A DNA stretch of 30,752 bases, taken from the NCBI GenBank assembly GCA_024274855.1, contig JAJSAJ010000699.1:1-30752 (forward strand), written 5' to 3'. The position numbers and the translations under genes were made by a program. Shown one piece after another: positions 16,196-24,242 of the stretch (positions within the stretch are counted from its first letter, which is position 1; every line of letters starts with the position of its first letter). The notes beneath the pieces are model-generated. The model was not told the DNA's origin and did not search any database. It worked only from the letters and a program-made list of their open reading frames with translations. The stretch is from Planctomycetota bacterium (GTDB taxonomy: Bacteria; Planctomycetota; Planctomycetia; Pirellulales; Pirellulaceae).

Positions 16196-18328
16196 TCAGT
16201 TGCTGGTTGCCGCCGTGGAATGACCGGAAAACGCGTCCGGTCCTGGAATCCCATCCCACAACGCGCCCATGTCGATCCATTCGACAAATGTCCGCTTTTC
16301 GGATTCTGTCAGCGGGGTAGCATTACCTTTCGGAATCTTCTTGAACCGATCGCCAACCGTTGTCGTGTCCCAGGGGCGGGATGTATTGCGATCAAAAAGG
16401 TGCCAGATCAATCGGCTCGTGCGGGCCTGGCCTGGATCGACATATCGGCCGAATAACGCCCCATATTGATTGGGTTTCGGCCGCTGTGGAGCACCCGCAG
16501 GCGGCTCTAGCAGGCCGAGATACGCCCGGTTGAAGTCTACCTTCTTCCCCGAACCGGATGCAAACGGCACTGCGGCTAATCCGCCATCCAAACGAGGGGC
16601 CGCGCCGTCCGCATCGTGACAGCCGACGCATTTCTTGTCGATAATCGGCATCACATCACGGCGAAAATCGACCGTCCGGCGACGATTGGCCGGCAGAGTC
16701 AACTGGACGGCCGGACGTTGCAACGCTTTGACAAAAACATTCTCCGGAGCCAATTCACCGTCCTCGTGGCAGCCGATGCACCCACGCCGCTCGCGATTCC
16801 TCGCCCAGATCCAACCGCAACTTCGTAACGCCATCCCGTTCTTGTCGAGCGTTTGAAGTTGGATCGATGTGTTGGCCGGAACTTCGATCTGAAATGAGCC
16901 ATCCTCCATCACATCAAGCTCGCCCAAAATGCGACGCTGAACAATCGGTGGCAAACCGTTGCGCGAGGCTCCGGCAAACCACGGATCCCTCGGACCGGGC
17001 GGCGGCAAGTAGACATCAGAGTCGCTGTCGCCGGCCGCAATGCCCTCGAGCACACGCAAACGTCTGATCTCACTTTGTCCTAATTGCGTCTGGCCGCCAA
17101 GATCCGATAAAAAGACATCCATGCAATAGAACTTGCCGTTCGGGTCCTGCCGATTCACAATACTCGATCGACCGTCCGGTCGGTGTAACGATCGGACCGC
17201 CTTCGCTTGGATCTCGTGATACCCGGGATCGTCATAAACAGGCTGAACACTGCCACTGCGAGGATCGAGCAGACAAATTCCATGCGTAACTCGATCGTTG
17301 GCTCGTTTTCCTAGCGATCGGCGCGAAATCAGAGCACGCCCATCGGGCCAAGGCGATGGGCCGTAAAACAGCCCATCGGACGGTTTTGTGATACGACGGT
17401 ATGTCTTCAGCGGGCGTCGAAAACTGACCGAACCAACGTGTCCGGACCCGTCCCATGCGAAACGGTGGGCCTCAATGAACAGGACCACGCCTCTGCTTGT
17501 AACACAAGGCATTCGCCGGTTGCGCGTCAGCGATGGTTCAGCAAACAAAGCGTAATCCGTGCCGTCGATGTTGATGCCGAATATCGACACGCGTCCCTCG
17601 GGTCCGTGACTGAGCAGGCCGCGTTGCCAGGATGCGTACAGGATTCGGCCATCGCCCATCAAGAAAGGGTCGCCATCATCCGACAGATTGTATGTGATCC
17701 GTTGGACATCACTTCCGTCCAGCTTACAGGAGTAAAGATGCCGCGCGACTCGGCGACCGTCCTCGGTCATCGTTCCGGCCAAATCACTGACAAATGTGAT
17801 TTGATACCACGGATCAGGCGAATCGATTGTATACAACATCGATTGATAGCTCGGACATCGGCAATTACCTGCATTCCGAGTAATCTGGCGCAGGTGGTTT
17901 CCATCGAGTTCGATTTCGTAAATATTCCACGGTTCCGACTCGCCCCGCCGCCCGGCGAACAAGATCCGTTTGCCGTCAAAAGAAACCGACGGGTCGCTCG
18001 CACTTTCGAAGCCGGCCGTCAGCAGTCGCGTCTTTCCGTTTGGGCTCAGTAACATCACGCGGCCCGACGGCCCAAATGCCAAGTCCAGCCCGTAACTCAC
18101 CGGCGAACCACCTGTCGGTTTTGCACTTGTCGGGGATGTTCCACCTGCCCGAAGTGGCTGGACTGGTATCTGCGTAAACACAATTGGCCAAGTGATTACG
18201 CTTGAGGCACCCTCAAAAGAAGGGGGACTTGATAACGCGGTCGGTGTAAGAGCGGCCAAAGTGAGCGCAGCAGCGAACAGACACAGCAGGACACGGTGGC
18301 CGCATCGCTCGCTCAAGGCAAATGCCAT
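16196..18328 (-). CDS. HzsA-related protein: TolB-like propeller with two CxxCH hemes
   Basis: About 710 residues from the ATG at 18328, chosen because it begins a compact signal peptide (MAFALSERCGHR, then LLCLFAAALTLAALTPTALS); in-frame ATGs at 18391 and 18451 would add 21 or 41 residues and none has a good ribosome-binding site. PD40/TolB-like blades cover about residues 60-410 (ASDPSVSFDGKRILFAGRR, IYEIELDGNHLRQITRN, LYSCKLDGSDVQRITYN). Then comes the segment typical of hydrazine-synthase-alpha-related proteins: RILGELDVMEDGSFQIEVPA, then LQTLDKNGMALRS and CIGCH (about 517). A C-terminal cytochrome segment, IIDKKCVGCHDADGAAPRLD (CVGCH about 567), follows. The family is widespread in planctomycetes that do not perform anammox. 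It is the first gene of the three-gene redox operon (14 bases to the next start). It probably acts in the periplasm; the reaction is unknown. Confidence 0.85.
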   Translation of the reverse strand: MAFALSERCGHRVLLCLFAAALTLAALTPTALSSPPSFEGASSVITWPIVFTQIPVQPLRAGGTSPTSAKPTGGSPVSYGLDLAFGPSGRVMLLSPNGKTRLLTAGFESASDPSVSFDGKRILFAGRRGESEPWNIYEIELDGNHLRQITRNAGNCRCPSYQSMLYTIDSPDPWYQITFVSDLAGTMTEDGRRVARHLYSCKLDGSDVQRITYNLSDDGDPFLMGDGRILYASWQRGLLSHGPEGRVSIFGINIDGTDYALFAEPSLTRNRRMPCVTSRGVVLFIEAHRFAWDGSGHVGSVSFRRPLKTYRRITKPSDGLFYGPSPWPDGRALISRRSLGKRANDRVTHGICLLDPRSGSVQPVYDDPGYHEIQAKAVRSLHRPDGRSSIVNRQDPNGKFYCMDVFLSDLGGQTQLGQSEIRRLRVLEGIAAGDSDSDVYLPPPGPRDPWFAGASRNGLPPIVQRRILGELDVMEDGSFQIEVPANTSIQLQTLDKNGMALRSCGWIWARNRERRGCIGCHEDGELAPENVFVKALQRPAVQLTLPANRRRTVDFRRDVMPIIDKKCVGCHDADGAAPRLDGGLAAVPFASGSGKKVDFNRAYLGLLEPPAGAPQRPKPNQYGALFGRYVDPGQARTSRLIWHLFDRNTSRPWDTTTVGDRFKKIPKGNATPLTESEKRTFVEWIDMGALWDGIPGPDAFSGHSTAATSN

Positions 18329-18559
18329 TCCCCGTAGCGATTCCCAACCGTGCCCGCCTGCCTGCTCATTTGTCCGCCAATCCGTTGCCATCGGCCGGCA
18401 GACGACAAAAGTCCCTCGTTTTCCCACGTTGATAATGCCGTACAGCCCCATGAGTTATGAACAAAAAATACCTATAACGTCAGTCTCCCTCAGGCGGGAA
18501 AATGTGTCAAGCGCGGACGTACAATCAGGTAAAGCAGTCATGTCTAATCGCTACCCGCC

Positions 18560-18700
18560 GCCGGCACTCAACGTCTGGGGGAAATGGCCCATTCCCGCCC
18601 ACCACACTGGATTACGTGACGCGAAGGACAATTGTTTGTCCGATGCGATGGATTTCCAGTGGGGCTGGAACCTACGACACAAGACGTAGGCCCACGGACG
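18560..18700. repeat. Structured intergenic repeat-like segment
   Basis: This part of the 18452-19169 spacer carries two perfect small hairpins, GGACAA-TTGT-TTGTCC (18626-18641) and CCTACG/CGTAGG (about 18671-18690). Open frames through it are low-complexity and have no ribosome-binding site. It adjoins further dispersed repeats (18761-18806, 18862-18923), so it is best read as part of a repeat mosaic. No gene is supported in 18452-19169. Confidence 0.45.
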
Positions 18701-18760
18701 AAGAGGGACGTAAGATGGGGTGGGCAAGTTCTCGAGTTCGGTCATGTTCTGCTGCGAGGT

Positions 18761-18806
18761 GGAAGCCGCCAGCTTTAGCTGGTGGAGCAGTCCCACAGTG
18801 AACCTA
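18761..18806 (+). repeat. Single copy of the R3 hairpin repeat
   Basis: GGAAGCCGCCAGCTTTAGCT, then a run ending in CAGTCCCACAGTGAACCTA, matches the core of the 78-bp tandem units at 22873-23106. CCAGCT-TT-AGCTGG is a perfect hairpin here. Confidence 0.65.
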
Positions 18807-18861
18807 GCACGGCCGAGAGAGAATCGACAAATGAAGAATGCCCAGAAACCTTTGTCATTTG

Positions 18862-18955
18862 CCACTGGAAAGAGCATGACCCTGCTGCGCCGCCTCTCGG
18901 TGATAAATGAGTAATGCCAAATGACGTACCTGTTTAGTTGTCTGCAGTCGGATTC
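18862..18955. repeat. R4 (inverted copy) and R6 (copy 2)
   Basis: 18862-18923 is the inverted counterpart of 6999-7060. It is followed at once by 18930-18955, the second copy of R6 (11310-11335). Confidence 0.65.
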
Positions 18956-19003
18956 GTGTCAGCGCCCGGAAAAGCAGTCTTTTCGAGATGGCGAAACGCG
19001 GCC

Positions 19004-19092
19004 GGGAGGGCGAAGCTCCTGCTGAGCCTCTTGTTTTGGCGGCCAGAACGGCTCGGCAGGAGCCTCGCCCTCCCGTTTTGAGACAAAGCCTA
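19004..19092. mobile_element. MITE-like element R2, second copy, left end lost
   Basis: GGGAGGGCGAAGCTCCTGC at 19004-19022 pairs with a matching arm ending near 19074, and the right end GAGACAAAGCCTA is kept. The stretch to the left does not contain AGGCTTTGTCTCAA, so the terminal repeat of the copy at 11136 is absent or degraded. It is followed at 19146 by CGCCGTGAACGACTACG, a variant of the dispersed GTGAACGG motif, just past the end of the gene finishing at 19170. Confidence 0.6.
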
Positions 19093-19169
19093 ATGATAAA
19101 TCGGGCGCGAGGAAAACTCCAGTGATAACGCAATGGCGGACGAAAACGCCGTGAACGACTACGTACGGG

Positions 19170-22100
19170 CTAAGGTCTAGAAGGCGGCAAGGCCCGTTGC
19201 ACTGGGGCGGACAAGTCGGATGTATCCGGCAGGCGAACTAAGTAGATATTGCCGCCCGTGTCCCCGACCAGGATGGCTCGAGGGGCGGACATCGCCACAA
19301 CACGGCATATGTCGCCAGGGTTCACGTTCGGGATCGGCGAGCCCGAAAAAGTGACCTTGCCGGACACCAAATCCGTCACCTCCAACTGAGTGTCTCGCCG
19401 CACGGTTCGACCACCGATGATCAAGCGACTAGCTCCCGATAACAAAGCTGCACAGGCTCGGTTGGTTGTGATGTTCAGGACCGCTTTGCCATCAAGTGCG
19501 TCCAATACGTGAATACTCTGGTCGAATGTCACGACCACATACCGTCCGTCTGCCGAGAACTCCAGTCGCATCGGGATCTCGGGAAGCAGGGTGGCCGACG
19601 TTTGCTTGCCGGCTCCCAAATCAAAGGCGACCAGTTGCGGACGATCGGTGCCGACCAGCAGCGTCTGGCCGTCCGGTGACAGGGCCAGTGCGACCGGACT
19701 GCCTGGGCAATTGACGCGTTGCTGCCTTCCGCCGGTATTCCACACGGCAACATTGCCCTTATCCGGCCGGGTCAGTCCCAGGGCGTAGATTGGGTGCCGC
19801 TTTGAGCCGATGACACAGATGACCCGCTCTGTTTGTGCCAAACGCGACAGATTTCCGTTGGCCAGATTCCACAGACCCAGGTTTCGACCATCACCGGCGC
19901 ACGCGGCGACTTGACTATCGCCGGCCAATGCCACGGATGCTCTGCGTCTGAAGAGCGTTGTGTTGCGTGAAAGCTCGTTCCCGCTGGCTAAATCCCAAAC
20001 AACCATTTCTCCGCTGTCCAGACCGGCGATGACGATCCGGCCGCTTTGCCCCACCGACATCGACCAGATGCGAGCCGAGCCGGCATGGATCGACTGGAGC
20101 ACGCCCGGTTTTCCATCTACCCAGGGCAACCATCGCGTTGTCGTGCAGAGCCATGGCATAAGCTTGGCCTGGATGTCTGAAAGTTTTTTATTCGCTTTCT
20201 TGCGTGAACTGGCCGACAGACCGCTCAACGCCTTGCTGTACCATTGAAAAGCACGTTGCCACGCCCCGATCTGCGACTCTTGGCTCTGTTGTTCGGCCCA
20301 ATCGAACCAGCTATCCGCTACAACCATCTGTTTGCCGGGTTCGGTGGGGCCGGCAAGATCGTCGCTCGCTAACTGGACTAGATTGACGTCGCCGGACTTG
20401 GTCAACATGGTCAGGCCGGTGGACCAGTCATTTTCCAGAAAGCAAACGTATTTCCCCAAGTTCAGATTCGCCACGGGATCGTTGGGATCCTGAACAAGCG
20501 ATTGTCTCGCCATGTTGGCGGCCGATGCCAGAGATCGAGCGAAACCAATTCGCCGTTTTTGCTCGCCCGCCGCACGCACCAGCCGCTTGTCACGAAACGT
20601 GCGTGAGGCGTTGCCGGCCGTGGCAGCTAGTTGTTCGGCAATTGCGAACTGGTCGTTCAAGCGAGCTTGATCCGAGAGATCGAATGCAGCCGCGGCCAGA
20701 ATGCGACGCCCAATCGGCAGCTTCAGATTGCTGAGCAACTTCTTCGTTGTCTCCGCGTACAACTGCAATCGGTCGGTCTTGTAGAGCGCGCCAAGTCGCG
20801 CGGCGGCAGTCAAAGCAATGTTGACTTGGCCAGCTTGGATCCCCAACTCGCGAGCACGTTCCAGCTCGGCATAACACAACGCACTATCCGTTTCTGACTT
20901 GGCCGCATCGAGAAGTGTCCTCGCGAACACGACGCGTCCATTGACATTGTTTGCCGCCGACACGAGCAACGAAAACTGGGATTGAAGTTTACGAGATGCC
21001 TTTTTCAACACATCACCGGACGGCACTTCCGCTTTGACAACGACCGGTTTCGGTGTCGGTTCCTCGGGAAGTGCCGTAATCGTCGGTAGGGGACCGTTGT
21101 GCTGGACGAGCAAAGGAATATCGGCCGGTACTTCGTCCCGGGCAAATCGCCAGATCGAGGCCGCAATCGTCTCGGTACCCAACGGGGCAACCGATAGTCC
21201 CGTCATCAAATAGCCTGAATCGATCAGCTTTCGACACTCTTCGCGATGCTGCTCTAAATCGTAACCCGCCAAGACCGCCGTCTGGAGCGCTGTGCGATTG
21301 GCAACCGTATAACACGTCAACTCCTCCGGAGTGTCTGGGGCCTTTCGCATTGCCACAAGCGCCAGGTCAACGGGCCGGCTGAGATCGGCGAACAGCGGTT
21401 GATTCGGGCGAACCAAACCTGTTGTTTGAAACCAATTGGGCGCCTGAGATGTGCCAACTTGTTGCCAAAGTTGACACGCACGCTCAGCACCATCGCGATC
21501 AATAAACACGTGCATCGAAACCAAAGCGTAATCTTGACCGGGCGCGTCGGCCGGCATTTCCTCGTCCGCTCGCGTTAGTTTGTCAAACCACAAGCGAGTT
21601 AACCGTGTCGGTTCAGCATTCTTGACGAACAAGGCCAGGTAATGCGTCATGTTCCCGTCGTCCACGCCCGCCACGTCCACCGGCTGAAACTGCTGTTTGT
21701 TCAACTCATTCGTAACCTCGGCCAGCTCCCGAGCCGAGGCGCGCCTTTCCAGTTGCCATGGTGCGCTGTCACGCAGCCACACCGCGTCCAGAAGCACTTG
21801 GCCGTCCGCCAAATAGGGCCGAACTCGAATCGGCCGATACCCGGCCGTACCCATCGACTGGGCCAAGACATCGAGACTGTCCAGCTTCAGCGATTGGCAC
21901 ATTGCCATTCGGTCGGAGATCAATCCAAAGGCAGCGTCGATTTGCCTGCGAGCGAGTGGGTCCACAGGCTTGGGCGGTACGACCGAACCCGCTCCGTCAC
22001 CCTGCTTCTTCTGCTCAGGTGCCGGTACTACCGGCTTTCCGGATGCCTTCGCGTCGAGGGGCTTGACCATTTTCTCGCGAGGTTGTTTTTCGCCTTCGGT

Positions 22101-22736
22101 CGACTCGCCATCGAGATTCGTGGGTGGAACTTGCGTGCCGACCGCTCCCTTGTCGGGTGGAAAATCGGGGGTGCCCGCGGAGGTTGTTTCGTCGATTGCA
22201 ACCACCCCCTTGCCATCCGGCCCGTCGGGTGCGGATCCGTCGTCCGGTCGAAAGAACGGCTGCAGGGCGACGGCGACTACCAGAAGCAGCAGCAGCAGAG
22301 CGATAGAAATACCGACGACCTGCACGCGACGACTCTGCCAACCAAAATAAGCCGTGCCTCGCCGGATTGCCTGCACGGCAAGCGATTTGCCGGACGACTC
22401 GGCCGAATCCGATTGGCCGGAACTCAGTGCACCAGAATCCGCTTCCACCGCGATTTCCAACTGAGCTCGAAGAGCCCGGTCGTACTTGGCCCTTTTGACG
22501 GGATCCAGCAGACAGATCTTTGCCCGTGCGACTTGGGTCAGCAACTCCTGCGACTCCCTGGATCGCTCGCCCGTTTGAAACGTCCGCAGATGCGTCATTA
22601 TTCGGTCAACAGCGTTTTGAATCACATCCGGATTGGGTTCGTACAACTGCAACGACAGCAGCCGATAGTGATTCGGCGGTTGCTCGTGCGGGGGGATACC
22701 CAGCCATTGATGATAGGGATCAAACGCTTTTGACAT
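19170..22736 (-). CDS. Membrane protein with J-like N-terminal domain and WD40-like C-terminus
   Basis: About 1188 residues from the ATG at 22736 (MSKAFDPYHQWLGIPPHEQP); ATGs at 22751 and 22781 are possible and none has a clear ribosome-binding site. Residues 1-95 resemble a planctomycete J-like domain: NHYRLLSLQLYEPNPDVIQN, then VARAKICLLDPVKRAKYDRAL. The HPD tripeptide needed for Hsp70 stimulation is not present. One membrane helix lies near 135-155 (VVGISIALLLLLLVVAVAL), then a Pro/Asp/Lys-rich linker (to about 260), a long helical region with TPR-like stretches (about 570-840), and a propeller (about 870-1170: IVIAGLDSGEMVVWDLASGN, AACAGDGRNLGLWNLANGN, LLVGTDRPQLVAFDLGAGK). The gene stands alone between repeat-rich spacers. 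Its function is unknown; similar N-termini occur on many planctomycete regulatory proteins. Confidence 0.85.
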   Translation of the reverse strand: MSKAFDPYHQWLGIPPHEQPPNHYRLLSLQLYEPNPDVIQNAVDRIMTHLRTFQTGERSRESQELLTQVARAKICLLDPVKRAKYDRALRAQLEIAVEADSGALSSGQSDSAESSGKSLAVQAIRRGTAYFGWQSRRVQVVGISIALLLLLLVVAVALQPFFRPDDGSAPDGPDGKGVVAIDETTSAGTPDFPPDKGAVGTQVPPTNLDGESTEGEKQPREKMVKPLDAKASGKPVVPAPEQKKQGDGAGSVVPPKPVDPLARRQIDAAFGLISDRMAMCQSLKLDSLDVLAQSMGTAGYRPIRVRPYLADGQVLLDAVWLRDSAPWQLERRASARELAEVTNELNKQQFQPVDVAGVDDGNMTHYLALFVKNAEPTRLTRLWFDKLTRADEEMPADAPGQDYALVSMHVFIDRDGAERACQLWQQVGTSQAPNWFQTTGLVRPNQPLFADLSRPVDLALVAMRKAPDTPEELTCYTVANRTALQTAVLAGYDLEQHREECRKLIDSGYLMTGLSVAPLGTETIAASIWRFARDEVPADIPLLVQHNGPLPTITALPEEPTPKPVVVKAEVPSGDVLKKASRKLQSQFSLLVSAANNVNGRVVFARTLLDAAKSETDSALCYAELERARELGIQAGQVNIALTAAARLGALYKTDRLQLYAETTKKLLSNLKLPIGRRILAAAAFDLSDQARLNDQFAIAEQLAATAGNASRTFRDKRLVRAAGEQKRRIGFARSLASAANMARQSLVQDPNDPVANLNLGKYVCFLENDWSTGLTMLTKSGDVNLVQLASDDLAGPTEPGKQMVVADSWFDWAEQQSQESQIGAWQRAFQWYSKALSGLSASSRKKANKKLSDIQAKLMPWLCTTTRWLPWVDGKPGVLQSIHAGSARIWSMSVGQSGRIVIAGLDSGEMVVWDLASGNELSRNTTLFRRRASVALAGDSQVAACAGDGRNLGLWNLANGNLSRLAQTERVICVIGSKRHPIYALGLTRPDKGNVAVWNTGGRQQRVNCPGSPVALALSPDGQTLLVGTDRPQLVAFDLGAGKQTSATLLPEIPMRLEFSADGRYVVVTFDQSIHVLDALDGKAVLNITTNRACAALLSGASRLIIGGRTVRRDTQLEVTDLVSGKVTFSGSPIPNVNPGDICRVVAMSAPRAILVGDTGGNIYLVRLPDTSDLSAPVQRALPPSRP

Positions 22737-22872
22737 CGCTGTCCAATCCATTGGAAGAATTAGGCAAATAGAGGGGCACATTCCAGTCTACTCCGGTTCT
22801 GTGTAACATTCCAGAGCATGTCATTCCCGTTTACTTACCCGCGCGGCAGCAAATCCGCCAGACAAGACGCGC

Positions 22873-23118
22873 CCGGCACCGGCGCCCCACACCCCATTCC
22901 GAAAAGAAGCCGCCTGCTTTAGCTGGCGGAGCAGTCCCACAGTAAACCTACCGACACCGGCACCCCACACCCCATTCCGAAAAGAAGCCGCCTGCTTTAG
23001 CTGGCGGAGCAGTCCCACAGTAAACCTACCGGCACCGGCGCCCCACACCCCATTCCGAAAAGAAGCCGCCTGCTTTAGCTGGCGGAGCGGTCTCACAGTA
23101 AACCTACCGACACCGGCG
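22873..23118. repeat. Three 78-bp tandem repeats (R3) with internal hairpin
   Basis: Units at 22873-22950, 22951-23028 and 23029-23106, plus a 12-base partial unit, are nearly identical. Each contains GAAAAGAAGCCGCCTGCTTT, then AGCTGGCGGAGC; CCGCC and GGCGG pair to form a stem. A single related copy is at 18761-18806. The units read as a repetitive minus-strand frame, which is not taken as a gene. There are no unique spacers, so this is not a CRISPR array. Confidence 0.85.
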
Positions 23119-23157
23119 CAACAACACCATGTGCACGGAACTAGAGAAATTGCCCAG
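23114..23157 (+). repeat. Dispersed repeat R5, copy 2
   Basis: Centre ACCATGTGCACGGAACTAG; nearly identical to 6717-6757 in the same orientation, and joined directly to the R3 array. Nothing was recognised between 23158 and the gene start at 23418 except its ribosome-binding site. Confidence 0.65.
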
Positions 23158-23403
23158 CCCAACTTCGCCCTCCTGTTTGCTGGCCCGCGTTATGATCAAA
23201 GCTCTTTGGGCACGACTGAATCGAGTGGCAATGGTAATACGGCAGGTTGGTCGTCGGATATTGCGAGACCTTCAAGAACCATGAACGGGCACGTTTCCAA
23301 AAACTTCCTCGATTTGACTTAACTCACTCCTGTATATCTGCCGAAACAACAGACGGTGCCGAAACCCCGGTATATCACACGCGATCACCGGCCACGCAAT
23401 CTC

Positions 23404-23410
23404 AAGGAGG
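23404..23410 (+). promoter_or_regulatory. Strong ribosome-binding site deciding a GTG start
   Basis: AAGGAGG lies 7 bases before GTG at 23418. It is the best Shine-Dalgarno match in the window and fixes the start of the small protein that follows, against an ATG 171 bases upstream in the same frame. Confidence 0.8.
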
Positions 23411-23417
23411 AGAACCG

Positions 23418-23876
23418 GTGGGAACTTTCGTTACAAAGCTGATCGTTTTCGCCTCGGTCGCCGGACTTCAGCCGCCGACCGGCGAGGTATGCGACCGAGT
23501 CGACCTGATCGAAGTCAATCATTTCTACGACGCCAAGGGGCAACTGGTCCTCGATCAGCTGATTTTCTACGATTGGTGTCCGGAAAAATCACACTATGAC
23601 GTTCGGACATGGCGTCTGCTGAAAAGCCCGATACAGATTCCGCGGCGCGAGCACCGGACGGGGCAGTTTGTCGCAATATGGCGGGATGGTAAAGTTTTAC
23701 GCAAGGTTCTGGCCCGTTCCGTACGCGAATCATGGACGCAATACGATCCGGAAATGGTCGAGCGTGCTTTCTTGGCTCGCGACAAACGCCGCGACCTGCA
23801 AACGGCAATCGCCAGTCGGCCAACAGCAGGGCCCTCTCGCCAAGCTCCCGTCATTCAACGCGGTTCACAGCGTTAG
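23418..23876 (+). CDS. Small hypothetical protein, 152 residues
   Basis: Starts at GTG 23418 on the strength of a near-perfect AAGGAGG site. The N-terminus (VGTFVTKLIVFASVAGLQPP) is mildly hydrophobic and could be a weak signal. The core CDRVDLIEVNHFYDAKGQLV, then DQLIFYDWCPEKSHYDVRTW, looks like a compact beta-rich domain (two Cys, many aromatic residues). The C-terminus is basic and probably disordered. Its name was not recognised; similar short proteins with an LIEVNHFYD-type core are, from memory, common in Pirellulales genomes, often next to repeats. No operon partner: repeats lie on both sides. Confidence 0.7.
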   Translation: MGTFVTKLIVFASVAGLQPPTGEVCDRVDLIEVNHFYDAKGQLVLDQLIFYDWCPEKSHYDVRTWRLLKSPIQIPRREHRTGQFVAIWRDGKVLRKVLARSVRESWTQYDPEMVERAFLARDKRRDLQTAIASRPTAGPSRQAPVIQRGSQR

Positions 23877-23894
23877 GCTGGGCTGGTCAAGAAC

Positions 23895-24045
23895 TCGAAC
23901 TTTGGGCAAATTGGAGCCGTTAGGATTCGCCAATCAATAACTGTCGCACTCTTCCGCGTGCAGACCCCCATGGGCTCGTCCCATGGGTGAATCAGGCTCG
24001 CAGCTAAAGAGGATCGCCGCACGAACGCCCCCAGTAAACGGCTAC
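23895..24045 (-). repeat. CCCATGGG repeat (R1), full copy
   Basis: From about 23920 to 24045 this is the reverse complement of the window-start repeat: TTAGGATTCGCCAATCAATA, the two CCCATGGG palindromes, then GCAGCTAAAGAGGATCGCC and AGTAAACGGCTACG. It is nearly identical over about 120 bases to 26776-26897. The preceding 23895-23925 resembles 6509-6535. Confidence 0.85.
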
Positions 24046-24163
24046 GAAAAATGAGACGCGGCGCGCCGAGCGCTGATGCGAATCGAGCCTCCGTTCCCCG
24101 GCCTCCCAGCATCGGTGGCCGCGTCTGCTGTCTGAATAATCAAGAAAACGGGCCCCGATCCAT

Positions 24164-24200
24164 CAAAAAAGTCAAAACTTTTTGGCCGGCCCCGCCGGTA
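24164..24200 (-). terminator. Possible intrinsic terminator of the murQ-kinase operon
   Basis: About 45 bases past the kinase stop on the minus strand, CCGG-CGGGG-CCGG (about 24198-24184) is followed by CAAAAAGT-TTTG-ACTTTTTTG (24183-24163), an A/T stem ending in a T-run. The region 24046-24163 holds nothing recognised. Confidence 0.45.
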
Positions 24201-24242
24201 AGCCCCGTGGGGAGCCTTTCTGGCTCGCGGTGGCGGCGGCCT

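Noticed and set aside
11655..18328. Calling the redox operon a hydrazine synthase locus and the host an anammox bacterium
   Set aside because: HzsA-related, YVTN and diheme peroxidase proteins are widespread in planctomycetes that do not perform anammox; no hydrazine dehydrogenase or nitrite reductase gene is in the window.
18482..18510. TTGACA (minus strand, 18510-18505) as the -35 of the redox operon promoter
   Set aside because: No acceptable -10 box lies 16-18 bases downstream; the nearest TTATAG is about 27 bases away.
18551..18877. Minus-strand 108-residue frame in the 18.4-19.2 kb spacer
   Set aside because: Runs through R3 and other repeats and small hairpins, has no ribosome-binding site and no domain.
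21642..22733. Plus-strand 363-residue frame opposite the J-like protein
   Set aside because: Rich in His, Arg and Gln, as antisense shadows of this GC-rich DNA are; the minus-strand frame has clear domains.
22873..23106. CRISPR array
   Set aside because: The three units are contiguous 78-bp repeats without variable spacers, and no cas gene is nearby.
22821..23162. Minus-strand repetitive frame of 113 residues across the 78-bp repeats
   Set aside because: It is only the translation of the tandem repeat (RFTVGLLRQLKQAASF repeated), with no ribosome-binding site.
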